DNA of 64,000 nt from Psoroptes ovis (GCA_002943765.1 PQWQ01000020.1:496001-560000), one strand, 5' to 3'; counted from the stretch's first letter, positions 11,701-23,976 are shown. Made by a program: numbers and translations. Notes: generated by a model from the letters alone, not told the origin.

Positions 11701-14700
11701 GCAAATCATGTACAAAATCCTAGCTATGGCTATCGACAACAATATTATCCAAATACAAATCCATATCAACATAGCAGTAATCATTATAGTGTTGGTCCTC
11801 AGTACCATAGAAATGATCATCATGATGAGGATCAGGATGGTTTAAACAATGACAACAATGAACATGCAGGGTATGAACCAATTGACAATGATTACAATGG
11901 TCATCATCATCATCATCATGGTGACGGTAATAATGATGATGATGTGAACAACGGTGGCGATGATGACAATGAAAAATGGGCATAAACAATTCAACAAACA
12001 ATGATGTTTGTTTCGGGAATATTTATAAAATTCAATGGTTATAACTTTACATTTTTTTAATTTAAATTTTTTCGATAAAATAATGAAAATCAATTGGAAA
12101 TCGATATGAAAACATTTCAATTTTAATTTTTCATTGAATTCAATTCAATAAAATTCGAAATACAATTGACGATATCATCGCCATTGAATTAATTGAAATT
12201 ATTGTTTGTTTGTTTTCATTCAAATAAAAAAATGGATCATTTTCAAATAATAATAATTCAAAATAATTGATATTTATTATTGTTATATATTGGGTTGTCC
12301 GAAAAGTTTTTGCCAATTTTCAAATGTTTTTCGAATCAGTAAATGGGCAAAAACTTTTCGGACAACCCAATATTTGATGGTAGCATATGATTGATGAGCA
12401 AATGTTCGGTGTTCGGGGGCTATATCAATCATCAATTATGAAAAATGTCAATCAAAATCGAAAAATGAATTTTTTTGAATAAAATTTTCATTATTATCAT
12501 CATCTACTATTGCTTCGTTGCTAAGCTTTTTTGAAATTGAATAATCACAAATCGGATATTTATTGTTGTTGCAACGACATATATGAATCAAAAAAATATG
12601 AAAAATAATTATGAATAATGACGACAACCACAACAATACTACTGGTCACGAACAAAAGGAACCTAGCAAAATGAATTGAATGATAAGGGCAATACACCGA
12701 TTACAAATTATTTGGACCAAAATTCAAAGGTCTTTTGGGCCGCGTATTCGTGGTCGTCATCGTCTTTTTTGGTCCGACACACGGGTGATTTAATCATTCA
12801 TTCATTTTCGATTTATCAAAAAATAAATCTTTTCAACCTAAATATACTCTTATATATTTCTCATTTCTCATTTCATTTCACAATTTTTTCATTTAATTAT
12901 TTATTCATTCATTCTAATGTGTTCTCATTAAAGGATTATCAATTGAATTATCATAATAATAATTATAATAATCAAAGGTAAATTATTATTATTATTATCA
13001 TTATTATCACATTTATATTTTACATTTGAAAAAAAGTACAAACACACACACATGCTTAATACATTTATTTGTTTATTTATTTATTCATTGAATTGTCCGG
13101 AAAGTTTTTGCCGATTTACTAATTGAAAAACATTTGAAAATCGACAAAAACTTTTCGGACAATCAAATATTTATTCATTTATATGAAATGAATAAATAAA
13201 TCAATCGAGAAAAAAAAAATACTTTGAATACTTTGTAACTCTTTTTTTTTTTCTTTTCGGTTTTCCGAATATGAATAAATAAATAAATAAATAAATATTC
13301 GAAATAAAGAAATAACCAGAAAAATCAAGTTTATCTTTATTCTTTTTTCATTATATACATACAGATGTTATCATCAAATGTTTTTGTTGCTTCTTCTTCT
13401 TCTTCTACTAACCATTCATTCAATATTTATGCAAAAATTTAGTGTTTTTTGAATGATCAAATCAAATATATGATAATTCAATTTGATTTCGTTTCGTTAT
13501 TATTATTATTATCAATGATAATATTATTCTATAAGTATATCAATATGGCTACGGTGTGTTCAGCGGAGTTTTTTGTGCAATTTTTTTTCGCTTCAATTCA
13601 AGATTTGATCAAAAACAAATTAGTGTAAAAGAAAAAAAAGACAGAAAAGTTAATCAACCAAAAATGATATTATTATTATTAAAAGACACACGAAAAGAAC
13701 AAATATAATCACACAGAGAGATATACCGCTGCCGCCATAGTCAATGGCTGATATTATTATGATAATAATAACGATAATAATTATTGTAACTATTATTATT
13801 TACCATAATTATCAAAGATGACGACCAAACACAGGACACATGGACATTCATTTATTTATTCATCATTCATTCAACTATTATTATTATGGTAATCATCATC
13901 ATTAAAGACTTGGAATTTGGAAAAAAATCTATTCGAAAATAAAATGGAATTTATGAATTCGGAATTAATGTGAATCGGAAAAAAATGATAATTTGTTTTG
14001 CTGCTAATCCTAAAACATTATTAAGCCACAGAAATGAATCGAATTGAATTAAATTCAATTCAATCAAAGAGATGATTTTAGTCAGTTAATTAGCTTAAAA
14101 TTGATGAACAAGTAATTGTTTTTCATTCGAATAAGAATAATAATAATAATTTGAACTAAATTAATTCAATTGTCATCAAATCATTTAACAGTAATTAAAA
14201 ACATTTTCATGTGAAAAATACTCATGAAAATAATTTGTCAGAAATATAATTAGGGAATATGATTAAGTCAATCTAATAAGAAATGAAACCAATTTTTTGT
14301 AAAATGGAAGGAAACGTAAATATGTGAACGACAATTAAATCAAATAGAAATAGAATTCATTCAATTGATTCGATTAACTGTGAAACACACAGTGAAAACA
14401 GTGAAATGGTGGACATAAAGACAATAGAAAATAATTCATAAGAAATTTGATTCAACTTACTCTTGTATCGCTTAAATTAAGACGTTTAGCCAGCTGATTA
14501 ACTTCCATACTGCTTAAATATTGTGTTTTATTGAATTTATTTTCTAATTCTTGTACTTGATTCGTTGTGAATGGAATACGTGGTCCACGATTTATTGAAC
14601 GACGTTTTATCGATGACAATGATGATGATGCGGATGCAGATGTATATAAAGGTGATGATGATAATGATGATGATGATGGATAAGAAGACAATTTTGCGCC

Positions 14701-15571
14701 AATCGAATTATTCAATGTTGCTATTAATGTTGATGTTTCTTTGGTTAAATCGATTGAATTCGAATTCTTTTCACCTGAAATTATTTTAACCGATGTATTC
14801 AATTATTTTCTTCAGGCCAAAAAAGAATAAAGACTATAACTTACTTCCCTTATTTCCAATGGGGAAAAATTGAAAAAAATCATAAAAAGGCTCTGGATTT
14901 GTTAGCAAATCATTAACATTAATATTATCTTCAAATAATTTTAAATTATCAGTGGATGATGTTTGAGATCGATGTCGATGATGTGAATTATTATTATTTG
15001 TATTATTGTTGTTTTTAAATTCAATACTGTTTTGATTAATTTGTTTATTTGATTTCGATGAATTTAAAATTGATTCAATACTGAAATTCGTAGTTGCAAT
15101 ACGTTGATTTGATTGATTTGGCAGTGATAAATCATTGTTTATCATTGTTGTTGAAGTTGTCGGCGTTGAAGCCGCCGCAACCGTTGATAATTGCGTTGTC
15201 GATGAATGGGTTGCTGTTGTGGTCGTATAATTCAAATGATTATTTTGACAGTTAAATTGATTATTTGCAAACAAAAATGGCATCATAAAACCCATTATTT
15301 GATTTGCTTTGGTTGCTGCTACTGAACGATGATTATTATGATGATGATCATTTGATTCTATTTGTTCAATCCATGATGATGATGTTGTCGTCGTCGTCGT
15401 ATCATCATTTGTTTTAATCATTTCGACACAATTTTCAGTGTGAATTGAATGTATTTGTTCAATTTTTTGATTATTGTAATTGATTGATTTTGATGAATTA
15501 TTATTATAATTATTATGATTATTTGCCGTTATAATTGTTGACAATGATAATGATGAATCCATGTGATTCAT
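8705..15571 (-). CDS. Msxlx: NK-like homeobox transcription factor, Msxlx/Msx type
   Basis: Minus-strand exons 15571-14845, 14774-14461 and 9133-8705 join in frame (489 residues). ATG at 15571 follows an in-frame TGA. An eh1 repressor motif (FSIESIL, residues 163-169) suggests Groucho recruitment. The homeodomain is residues 304-363: it begins NRGPRIPFTT, has L16 and F20 (ELENKF), and ends RVRIWFQNRRAREKRE with W48, F49, N51 and R53 intact. An intron of 5327 bp (9134-14460) splits it between positions 44 and 45. The C-terminal exon has no ATG, so it is easy to miss; it runs through Asn/Asp/His-rich sequence to a TAA at 8707-8705. Pro at position 7 and NRxPRxPFTT are typical of Msx; the VRIWFQNRRARE ending and linkage to Nkx2.2 favour Msxlx. 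Alternatives are a divergent Msx/Drop or another NKL gene. Role: nuclear, sequence-specific, probably repressive regulator. Confidence 0.83.
9182..9261. mobile_element. Palindromic MITE copy 2
   Basis: Begins TTAGGCTGTCCGAAAAG and ends CTTTTCGGACAACCTC. It lies in the homeobox intron, only 49 bp from the C-terminal exon. Confidence 0.85.
9863..9945. mobile_element. Palindromic MITE copy 3
   Basis: Begins TTAGATTGTCCGGAAAG and ends CTTTTCGGACAACCTAA. The centre contains TATATCGTAGAAAAT, as in copies 8, 12 and 13. Confidence 0.88.
10628..10710. mobile_element. Palindromic MITE copy 4 (diverged centre)
   Basis: Begins TCAGGTTGTCCGAAAAG and ends CTTTTCGGACAACCTCT. The middle differs from the other copies, so it may be an older insertion or a separate subfamily. 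Confidence 0.8.
11425..11432 (+). promoter_or_regulatory. TATA box of the nested His-rich gene
   Basis: TATATAAG lies 65-72 bp before the ATG at 11497, giving a short predicted 5' UTR of about 40 nt. Confidence 0.45.
11497..11985 (+). CDS. Small secreted His/Asp/Asn-rich protein, nested in homeobox intron
   Basis: Two exons, 11497-11581 and 11645-11985, join in frame (141 residues). The first exon encodes a signal peptide (MNYLSTAVIFITMTTIIINV). Mature sequence begins with a basic patch (GIRRYSKYLRKLL), then a Tyr/Gln/Asn/Pro-rich part and an Asp/His-rich tail with a six-His run and Asp clusters. There are no cysteines after the signal and no known domain. Composition would suit metal binding, or a cuticle or silk-like matrix protein, but this is inference. 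The gene lies wholly inside an intron of the minus-strand homeobox gene and has its own TATA box. A real small gene is likely because of the signal peptide, clean GT-AG intron and promoter; function is unknown. Confidence 0.62.
12290..12370. mobile_element. Palindromic MITE copy 5
   Basis: Begins TTGGGTTGTCCGAAAAG and ends CTTTTCGGACAACCCAA with perfectly complementary ends. TA flanks both sides, consistent with a TA target duplication. Confidence 0.9.
13088..13166. mobile_element. Palindromic MITE copy 6
   Basis: Begins TTGAATTGTCCGGAAAG and ends CTTTTCGGACAATCAA. Changes at one end are matched at the other. Confidence 0.85.
13274..13296. repeat. AAAT tetranucleotide repeat
   Basis: About five AAAT units in the homeobox intron. 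A longer similar run is at 16952-16975. Confidence 0.6.
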
Positions 15572-15994
15572 AAAACATCATAACATGATCAGAGTATCGA
15601 TTATTTTATAGAATATTTGGGTCTTAAATTGATTGATTGATAATTAATTATCAATCAATTATAATGATCATATTTGATATTTGACACAAGATAGATACAA
15701 ATAAAATAAATCTTGTTGCATCATTTAAAACTGAAATAAATAATGTTATTCGGATTGTATATGTTCGTGTTTGAAATTTACTTTGTTTGCTTGTTGGTGT
15801 GTGTTTTGTGTGTTCGTCGAATTTACTTATTTTATTATAATTTTTTTGAATAGTACATCATCGTTATTATTATTATTATCATTATTAATTATACTTGAGA
15901 TCATTTTATTTCATTCATTTATTCATGTATATTATTGTTGTTTAACCAAGAAAAATAAATGAAAGATAAAACACACACACAGAAGAGACAAATA

Positions 15995-16077
15995 TTAGTT
16001 TGTCCGAAAAGTTTTTGCCAATTTTTCCACGAAATTTTCTACGATATAACCTGACAAAAACTTTTCGGACAACCTAA
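15995..16077. mobile_element. Palindromic MITE copy 7
   Basis: Begins TTAGTTTGTCCGAAAAG and ends CTTTTCGGACAACCTAA; it lies just upstream of the Msxlx-type coding start (minus strand). Confidence 0.88.
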
Positions 16078-16243
16078 TAAAACACAGATAATATTTGTTT
16101 GATACAGCAAACACACACACACAAATACACACAGACAAAAATGTAATGAAATCATTGAATATCTGTGTCTGTGTGTGTGTATGAATGAGAGAATAGTATA
16201 ATATTATAATGGATAATTATTTTTTTGATATTTTAGCCAAGAA

Positions 16244-16329
16244 GGCTGTACACATTCAGCTTTATTAACTTATTCATATTTTATTCAATTCATTCATTCA
16301 TTCGTTCATTCATCTTTGTGTGTACAGCC
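16244..16329. repeat. Inverted repeat with 11-bp perfect arms
   Basis: GGCTGTACACA at 16244-16254 is repeated in reverse complement at 16319-16329, with 64 nt between. Arms extend imperfectly by about 3 bp. No family recognised. Confidence 0.4.
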
Positions 16330-16675
16330 TCCAGCAGTACCATGAATGAGAAAATGAAGAAACAAACAAACAAAAAAAAAAATTTAATCAAGAAAAAAAT
16401 ACACTGAAACTGTCACCAGAAAATTTTGATGATGATCAAATTTAATTTAATCATATCACCTTCTTTCTTAAAATGATATTCACAAAGAAACGTTACAAGA
16501 CGACATACAAAGATCAAAAACACATTCAATTACATTACACAATTTCAATTCAATTTTTGATTAATATCAACAATTCAATTTAGATCACACTTACAAACAG
16601 AGAAGAAGAAGAAAATTGAAAAAACCTTAATCATTCGATGACCAATTTTCATTTAAATAATTAAATGAAATTATA

Positions 16676-16755
16676 TTAAGTCGTCCGGAAAGTTTTTGCC
16701 GATTACATCGTAGAAAATCATTGGAAAATCGGCAACAACTTATCGGACAGCCTAA
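16676..16755. mobile_element. Palindromic MITE copy 8
   Basis: Begins TTAAGTCGTCCGGAAAG and ends TTATCGGACAGCCTAA, with the ATCGTAGAAAAT centre. Several end mutations suggest an older copy. Confidence 0.85.
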
Positions 16756-16951
16756 TATTTCTTTCTTCAAAGAAAATAAATAAATAAAATGTTTAATAGA
16801 ATTATATTATCAATTCAAAGATAAATACTTAAACACACAAATAGAAACATTGTATCAAAGTTTTTTTGAGGAAAATTACTTGTTTAACCCTTTTTTTTTC
16901 TTTTTTGAATTTAATTTATGTTCATTAAATGGAAATATGTTGCGCACGAAA

Positions 16952-16975
16952 AAATAAATAAATAAATAAATAAAT
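16952..16975. repeat. AAAT tetranucleotide repeat
   Basis: Six tandem AAAT units in intergenic DNA. Confidence 0.65.
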
Positions 16976-17701
16976 TTATTAATTCATTTCACAACCATGG
17001 AAAAGAAATAGATTAAAATCTTTGAAATGACCATCATCAGTAGTTTTAAATTTGAAATTATTTAGTTTAAAATTTGAATTTAACCAGAGCAAATAATATT
17101 AGTAAAAGCAAAGATAGATAGAATATACCATCAACAGTTCGAATGGCAATGTTTAAATATAAAACACTTTTTTCTTCTTCTTCTTCTGAACTTATTTAAA
17201 GCCTTTGCGCTCAAAATTATTAAGATAAGAATAAGAATAATAATAAAAATAAAATTTTTCATTTAATCGAAATTTTAAAAAAAAATTTCAAATAAATTTA
17301 GAACAATTTTCATTCAAAGGTGGAAATTGTTTCGCAAATTTTTTTTTATTTCCAATAAATCTCTTATTTCTTATAATGGAAAGCCTTACAAAAGAGTTGG
17401 CTGTGAAATCAACATGTGATCAAAGCGAGTAGCATCAATATTGAATGAACATTTGATGTACAGAATGTGGTTGGTTGTCCATCATCATCAATACACATTC
17501 ATCAGTATTTGTTTTAAATTCAACTTTTTTTTTAAGAAAACCAAAATTCAAATATAAATTAGCATTATCAATTCATGTGTGTTCACAAAAAAAAAACAGA
17601 GATTTTTATCATTTTAATTGAATTTATATATGTCATGATAAAGTCTAAAAAATCATGAAATTCGTCTTTTGTGAATATCCCCCAAAAAACCGTTGAAATA
17701 T

Positions 17702-17726
17702 TGCAATGTTAAAAATTAACATTGCA
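17702..17726. repeat. Perfect 11-bp stem-loop
   Basis: TGCAATGTTAA and its reverse complement TTAACATTGCA are separated by AAA. No downstream T-run or known element. Confidence 0.4.
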
Positions 17727-17886
17727 TCAGGCATTCCAATTCTGAGAATCAACTACCACACAAGGTAGAAAAAAATATAAAATTAACAAAATAATTGAAA
17801 ATAAGATAAAATTAAATAAAAATTATTAAAACAAAATTTAAAAATTGTGTTTTTTTATGATATATATATGTACCTTTCAAAATATA

Positions 17887-17967
17887 TAAGGTTGTCCGAA
17901 AAGTTCTTGTCAATTTTCACATGAATTACATCCGATATAATCGGCAAAAACTTTTCAGACAACCTTG
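17887..17967. mobile_element. Palindromic MITE copy 9
   Basis: Begins TAAGGTTGTCCGAAAAG and ends CTTTTCAGACAACCTTG. The flanks also share ATATATATGTAC on both sides, giving a larger symmetric structure. Confidence 0.85.
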
Positions 17968-18694
17968 TACATATATATGTACAATGATTATAATTGATAA
18001 TAGAAATCATTTTTGACTCATTATTATCGTTGTGAGCTTATGTTTTTCATATTTGTAATCTTTGAAACTATCAATCAAAATTGCGAAAAAAAAAGAAAGC
18101 TGAAAAATTTCAGAAAATAGTAGATATCGATGTATTAAATGATTAGAATTATTGAATGATGAATCTAAGGATCGAATTTAATCAGAAAAACACATGGATA
18201 ATTCTCAAATGCTCAGCGGAATCGCTGTTCAATTTCAATTTGGGTAAAAAATTCATTGGCTAAGCTCAAAGAAATTCACAGAAATTTCATTTACCTGAAT
18301 ACTTGCTTCATTTCTCTGTGTGTGTTTGTTTTGGATAAATATTTTTCAAATAAACAACTTCTGTTTGTTTACCAATTTACTTTCACAAAGATAAATTGAA
18401 ATATTTAAGAAGAAAATTTCTGAGAAATTAATCATATTTTATCAAAAAAATTTCAATAATAATTGAATTTACTCGTAAAAAATTAAAAATATTTTCACCT
18501 GTGAATATCTGTTAATAATAATCACAAAATGATTGTGTGTGATAATTGCTTGATTAATTTTGATGTTTTGGATGTCAGTGACAAACAAAAAAAAAAATAC
18601 TTATATCTTTGAATTTATCAGTTATAATTAAATAAATAAATAAATATGAAAATAAATAATCAAAATATTAATTAATAATAATAATCAAAAAATA

Positions 18695-18777
18695 ATAGAT
18701 TGTCCGATAAGTTTTGGCCGATTATATTGGTAGAAAATCATTGAAAAAAATCGGCAAGAACTTTTCGGACAACTTAA
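18695..18777. mobile_element. Palindromic MITE copy 10
   Basis: Begins ATAGATTGTCCGATAAG and ends CTTTTCGGACAACTTAA, with the TAGAAAATCATTG centre. It is flanked by TAATATTAATTAAT-like sequence. Confidence 0.85.
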
Positions 18778-19407
18778 TATTAATTAATGATATTAATTAT
18801 TATTTATTTATTTATTTTTTTTTTTTTTTTTGATCAATGATGATGATGATGACAAGCACAGCACACATTAAATCATATCAATTTACATTGAATGACAAAT
18901 CAAATCAAATCAAATATTGCTACTGTTTTTGATAAATTTTGATTAGTTTTCTTTCATTTCACAGTAAACATATTTAGTGGATTATCATTCATTCGATTTA
19001 CTCATAATCTAATGAATAAAATTATTTATTTATTCATTTATTCAATTCGATAGCATATGATACTGTTGCATTTGTTTATTTGTTTAGGATGTTTTTTTGA
19101 AATTTAAAATTTATCAAATGAATCAGATAACAACAAAATATTTTGTACAATAATGTTCCACCAATATGAAAATATGATTTTCATCTAGGAATCAATTGAA
19201 TATTTTTCTTATGAACACAAATAAATGAAATTTCAAATTGAATGGCGCCATTGCAGCGTATTTGATTTCCAAACATGAATCAAACCTTTGTCATATATCG
19301 ACTGCCATCTTATTTTTGAAATTTCATTTATTGACACTTTTACGAAGTTTTAAGGCAGCAAAATCCAATTTAAAATAACAAAAAACCAATAAAGTCAATT
19401 CAATGCT

Positions 19408-19474
19408 AAGACGTTAAGCTGTCTGTGATATTAAGTAGCTAAGTGTAAATTGAAATCAAAAGCAATCGTCATAT
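19408..19474 (-). ncRNA. Possible miR-2-family-like hairpin (weak)
   Basis: On the minus strand from 19430, TATCACAGACAGCTT matches the first 15 bases of the arthropod miR-2 family (TATCACAG seed, then CAGCTT) except one base. The upstream segment (19472-19453) can pair with it imperfectly, about 15 bp with several bulges. That is poorer than known miR-2 precursors, so a chance match is quite possible. Confidence 0.2.
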
Positions 19475-21122
19475 AAGCACAAGGAATTGCACGCTGCCTT
19501 GAGGCAATTTTTACTAAAAATTTCAATTTGAAAATTCATAAATAGAGAGAAAGATGTCGCCAAAAGCTGGAAAAAAATATTTGAATCATCATTCAACGAT
19601 CATTGAATTTTTCAATTTTGAAAATATTTTTTTGAACATTTTCAAAAAACATTATAAATGAATGAATGAATCGATGACCTCGATATGCCATTCATCATCA
19701 TCATCAGTGTTATTATCAATGAATGACATTTTTCATGAAAAAAAAATTTTGAAATTTTTTTCCAATGACAAAATTTCAAAAATAAATGAAAAAATTTTGA
19801 TGACACAAGTTTTGTTTTGAAAAATTCAATTCAAAACACAGTGAAAACTTTCCAGAATTGACATTTGAAAAACATTGAATTTTATGGAAAAGAAACAAAC
19901 CGAACAAAACAAATTCAAACAAAAGAAAAATACTTTAAAATTGAAAAATACACATGTATCGGGGCCCAAAAATGTTTCATTTGAATTCATATTCATTTTT
20001 GTGTGGTCAAAAAAATAAATAAATAAAAATAATCGAATCAAATATGAATACGAATGAATGACCAAATAGATAAAAAAAAAATTCAACTCATAAAATGGTG
20101 AATTTAAATAAATGAATAAATAACCGAGATAAAAAATATTCTAGGCCCGAAATTAAATTTAAACAAATACAAACATGTACAAATGGAAAAATAAATTCTG
20201 TTAAATGTTATTATTACACAACAATCGTTGAACAAATAGTTACAATAATAACAATAACAATGATAATAATCATTCAAAAAAATGATGTGAATAAGCTGAT
20301 TTAGTTTAATGATTTTCCATTTTATTTTGTATTTAAAAAATATATCGCGTTTTTGTTTGTTTATTTGTTTGCATGGTTTTCAATCGTTTATATTTGTATT
20401 GTTATTATTGCATTGAAAATTGTCATCACCATCATTCGATTATTACGATTATGATGATGATGATGATCATTTTACTAAAGAATCAAAAATTACAAAACGA
20501 TCAAAATCAAACAAAGGCAATGGAATTGGAATGAAAAGAATCAATGGAAAATATTGTCTATTATTGTGTATGTATGGATGGAATATAATTTCATTTTCAA
20601 CAGATATGAGTGATATCATTTCATTTTCATTTTTTTCCATTGAAAAGTTTCCATTCAAATACACAGTTATTCAACATGATAAAAGAACATGAATCGTATT
20701 ATTCAAACATATTTATAACAAAAGAATATATTCTTTTCAACTGAAATTGTACATCATCAAATGACACATGTATGTCAGTCAATGTGTGTTCGTGTGTGTG
20801 TGTGTATGTCTTGACTTTTTAATCAAATAATATTGATTATTATATCATTATTGAAGAATGAAAAAATTCTTTGTTCATATCATCATATCAAAATGATGAT
20901 AATAATAATGATTATGATACGGAGAAGAATGAAAAGTTTGAAGTTTGAATGAAAGATGGCCATTTTTGGATTTCTTTATTTTAAGAATAGAATTCGGAAC
21001 AATGATGGTGGCTGAAATATGTTTTTTAGAGCCGAAATATAGGAAATTTTGACAAAAATGACAGAAACAAAGCAATTCTAATCAATGATATTTGTTAATA
21101 TAATGATTTTATCATTATGATA

Positions 21123-21204
21123 TTAGGCTGTCCGCAAAGTTTTTGCCTATTATATCGGTAGAAAATGATTGAAAAATCGGCACAAACTTTTCGAACAACC
21201 TGAT
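21123..21204. mobile_element. Palindromic MITE copy 11
   Basis: Begins TTAGGCTGTCCGCAAAG and ends CTTTTCGAACAACCTGA, with centre TATATCGGTAGAAAATGATT. Confidence 0.85.
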
Positions 21205-21532
21205 AATATTTTCATTAAAGAATTTCTATCAATTTTCATTTATTAATAAAGATAATAATGGTAACAAATATGGAACATAATAGTCTTAGCGATTCACATA
21301 TATATAATACAATCACAATTGCCACTATTATTATCATTATGACAATCATCATCAAATGATCATCTCTTAACCAGAAGAAAAAAACACATAATTGAAAGTG
21401 GTTTTAGCAAGGAATAAATCAGCACAACAATGAAATGATTGAATTGAAAGCAAATACCAAATCATCAAATCATACACATTGAATTTTGGAACAAATTTCG
21501 AAACATTTGAGCATCATTATTACAAACAGTAA

Positions 21533-21655
21533 TACAGGGTTTCAAGTTTTTATTCAGAGTTTTAAAGTTAATTTTCATAGTTTTGAATGCAATTTCAAAT
21601 AGTGAAATAACGAAATTGAATTTTAAAACTACGAATTAAACCTTTAAATCCTGTA
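21533..21655. repeat. 123-bp imperfect foldback element
   Basis: The left arm from TACAGGGTTTCAAG aligns with the reverse complement of the right arm ending TTTAAATCCTGTA over about 47 bases, with roughly 80% of positions matching. The ends differ from the other MITE family. It could be a second, older MITE type (CAGGG ends, TA flanks). Only one copy was noticed. Confidence 0.5.
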
Positions 21656-22579
21656 ATATACCCAAAAGCCAAATATATGAAATCGTTTGTGGAATTTTAA
21701 ACAATTTTTTTTTCTTCTTCGCTCATTTTCATCACTCGATACATATTGAATGAATGATACACCATAAAAATGAAAATAAATATTATCATTCATTTCATTT
21801 CATGTTGGTTCGATTAAATGAACCATTACTAATGATCGATAATGTTTTTTGGATGAGAATATTTTCAATGAATCCGATGAATGAATGAATCGATGAATGA
21901 ACAATTAGAATTCAAACAGAACAAGAACGAATGAATGAATGGAGAGAGAAAAATCAATCAATCTTTTTCGAATGGTGTACATGGATATCTTATACGAGGA
22001 TAAGCTTTCTATTATTATCATCATCATTGAATTGAATTTAATGAAAATTGTCATTGAACATCGATTATATATGTATGTCTTTAGTATCGAAATGGGCTAA
22101 AATTGAATTCAAAAAATTGAACATTATCAATGAATGTGCACTGCACTGTGCACACCTCTTTCACAAATTGCCCGAAGGACTTTATTCCGTTAATTATTTT
22201 TTTTTTAACAGTCAAAAATAATTGATGGAATCAAAATGAAATGATGCACAAAAACGAACGAACGATAATGTTTTGACTTATGGAATCAACTTTTGGGAAA
22301 AATTTTGAAAATTTTCAATTTATCAGGGACCAAACTTGGGATGAATGAATGAAGGAAAAAATTCAAAATTGCCTGCAGAATTTAAATCATTTCCTATTCA
22401 CAATTCACTATTCAACAACAACAACAGCAGAGTTTTTTATTCGGAAAAATGAAAATTTCAACAAAAAAAAAAGAGCAAAACAATCGTAAACCACAAAATA
22501 ATATCATTATCATCATAAATAACAAATAACAAACAATAATAAACCTTTGATGTCATTTGCATTAGTCATTGATGTTTTA

Positions 22580-22659
22580 TTAGGTTGTCCGGAAAGTTTT
22601 TGCCGATTATATCGTAGAAAATAATTGGAAAATCGGCGAGAACTTTTCGGACAACCTAA
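22580..22659. mobile_element. Palindromic MITE copy 12 (near consensus)
   Basis: Begins TTAGGTTGTCCGGAAAG and ends CTTTTCGGACAACCTAA. TA directly flanks both ends, the duplication expected of Tc1/mariner insertion. It is 80 bp and close to copy 13, so it may be recent. Confidence 0.92.
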
Positions 22660-23976
22660 TACATATATGAATAAATATTAAACTGGTTCTTTTTATCTCG
22701 GTTAAAAAATTATTTACAAAACATTCATTTTATTCAAACAAACAACTCACACAAAACGCGTGTTTATTTATTTATTTATTCATTTTTTTCTGATATGTTC
22801 TGATTCTTTTATGCGTGAAAAAAGAGAGAAAATTTATTAAATATTTGAAAAATTCACCAACAGAATAATAACATTAAACGATTATGATAATAATAATGAT
22901 ACATGCAGATATGAATGAATTGAAAATGGAAAATTGAAAAATGGAAATCTAAAACCACCCGTTATCATTATTTATTTGAATTTTCATTTTTTTTAGGGTT
23001 TGAAAATGCAATTTTTGCACCCTTTAATCAATTTATTTATTTATGTATGTATTTATTCATACGAAAAAACATTATTTCAATTCAATTTTCAAGCAGAGCG
23101 AAAAAAATAGATGATAAATGACTTGGCTTCAAATAAATGAATAAATAAAAATTCATTTAGATTATCAAAAACAGAATTGAAATATTTTAACAAAAAGTTT
23201 ATTTCAAATTCAAATCATCATCAAATGTGATCGGAGTTCAATGAAAGTGTTATGATAAATAATCGTTTTGCGTGAATGTGATTTATTTGAACCAAATTCA
23301 TTTGATTCAAGATTAACATTACAACAAGATAGAAATGGATTGATGATGAATCAATCAATTTTCAAATAATTCTCACAGATTCAAATTTGATATTGTGGCA
23401 AAATTAACTTGTCAATTTGTTATTGGAAACAATAGAAGCTTAGTAAATATCATTAGATGTGGCTATGTACAATCAAAAATCGACTCACATCGTCAGTAAT
23501 CAACGTTTATCTTGTACAATTTTTTGACAAGTTTATTATTCAATAATATTAGCATTTTGTCAAACAAATAAAATATGTAATTTTTCAAATCTGGAAAAAA
23601 ACCATTGTTATTTCAACATTGACAGAATCAAACAAAGCGAACCAATATCGATTGATTCAGCATAAAAATCATTGATTCATCCGACTAAAAACTTGTCATA
23701 TTTTCAATTTTGGAAATAAAAAAATATCGAATGACCAGTGGGTGAAAATTGGTATGAATAATTAGTATTTCAATCACGTACTGATGCATTCATACCTATT
23801 TTATTGCCAATCAATATTACAAGGAACAATAATGAAATACCGAGAAATATTGTTTCAAAAATTCATTTTTTGTTTCTCGAAAATAAAAAATTTCAGATTT
23901 TACAAATTCAAAAATTGTTTCAAATGGTACGTGTTTTGCAAATGAAAAAAAAAACACGAAATAAGAAATCAAAAAT

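Larger units (their letters stand above)
9134..14460 (-). other. Large intron inside the homeodomain of the Msxlx-type gene
   Basis: The intron holds five MITE copies (9182, 9863, 10628, 12290, 13088), the nested His-rich gene at 11497-11985, TTC microsatellites (about 10058, 10259, 13390) and AAAT repeats. A slightly GC-richer patch at 12660-12790 has open frames but no recognisable domain. Its size contrasts with the 50-150 bp introns of neighbouring genes, so regulatory content is plausible. Confidence 0.7.

Noticed and set aside
12619..12981. Small ORFs in a GC-richer patch of the homeobox intron
   Set aside because: Frames are short, with no domain and no coherent splice signals. It may be a diverged element.
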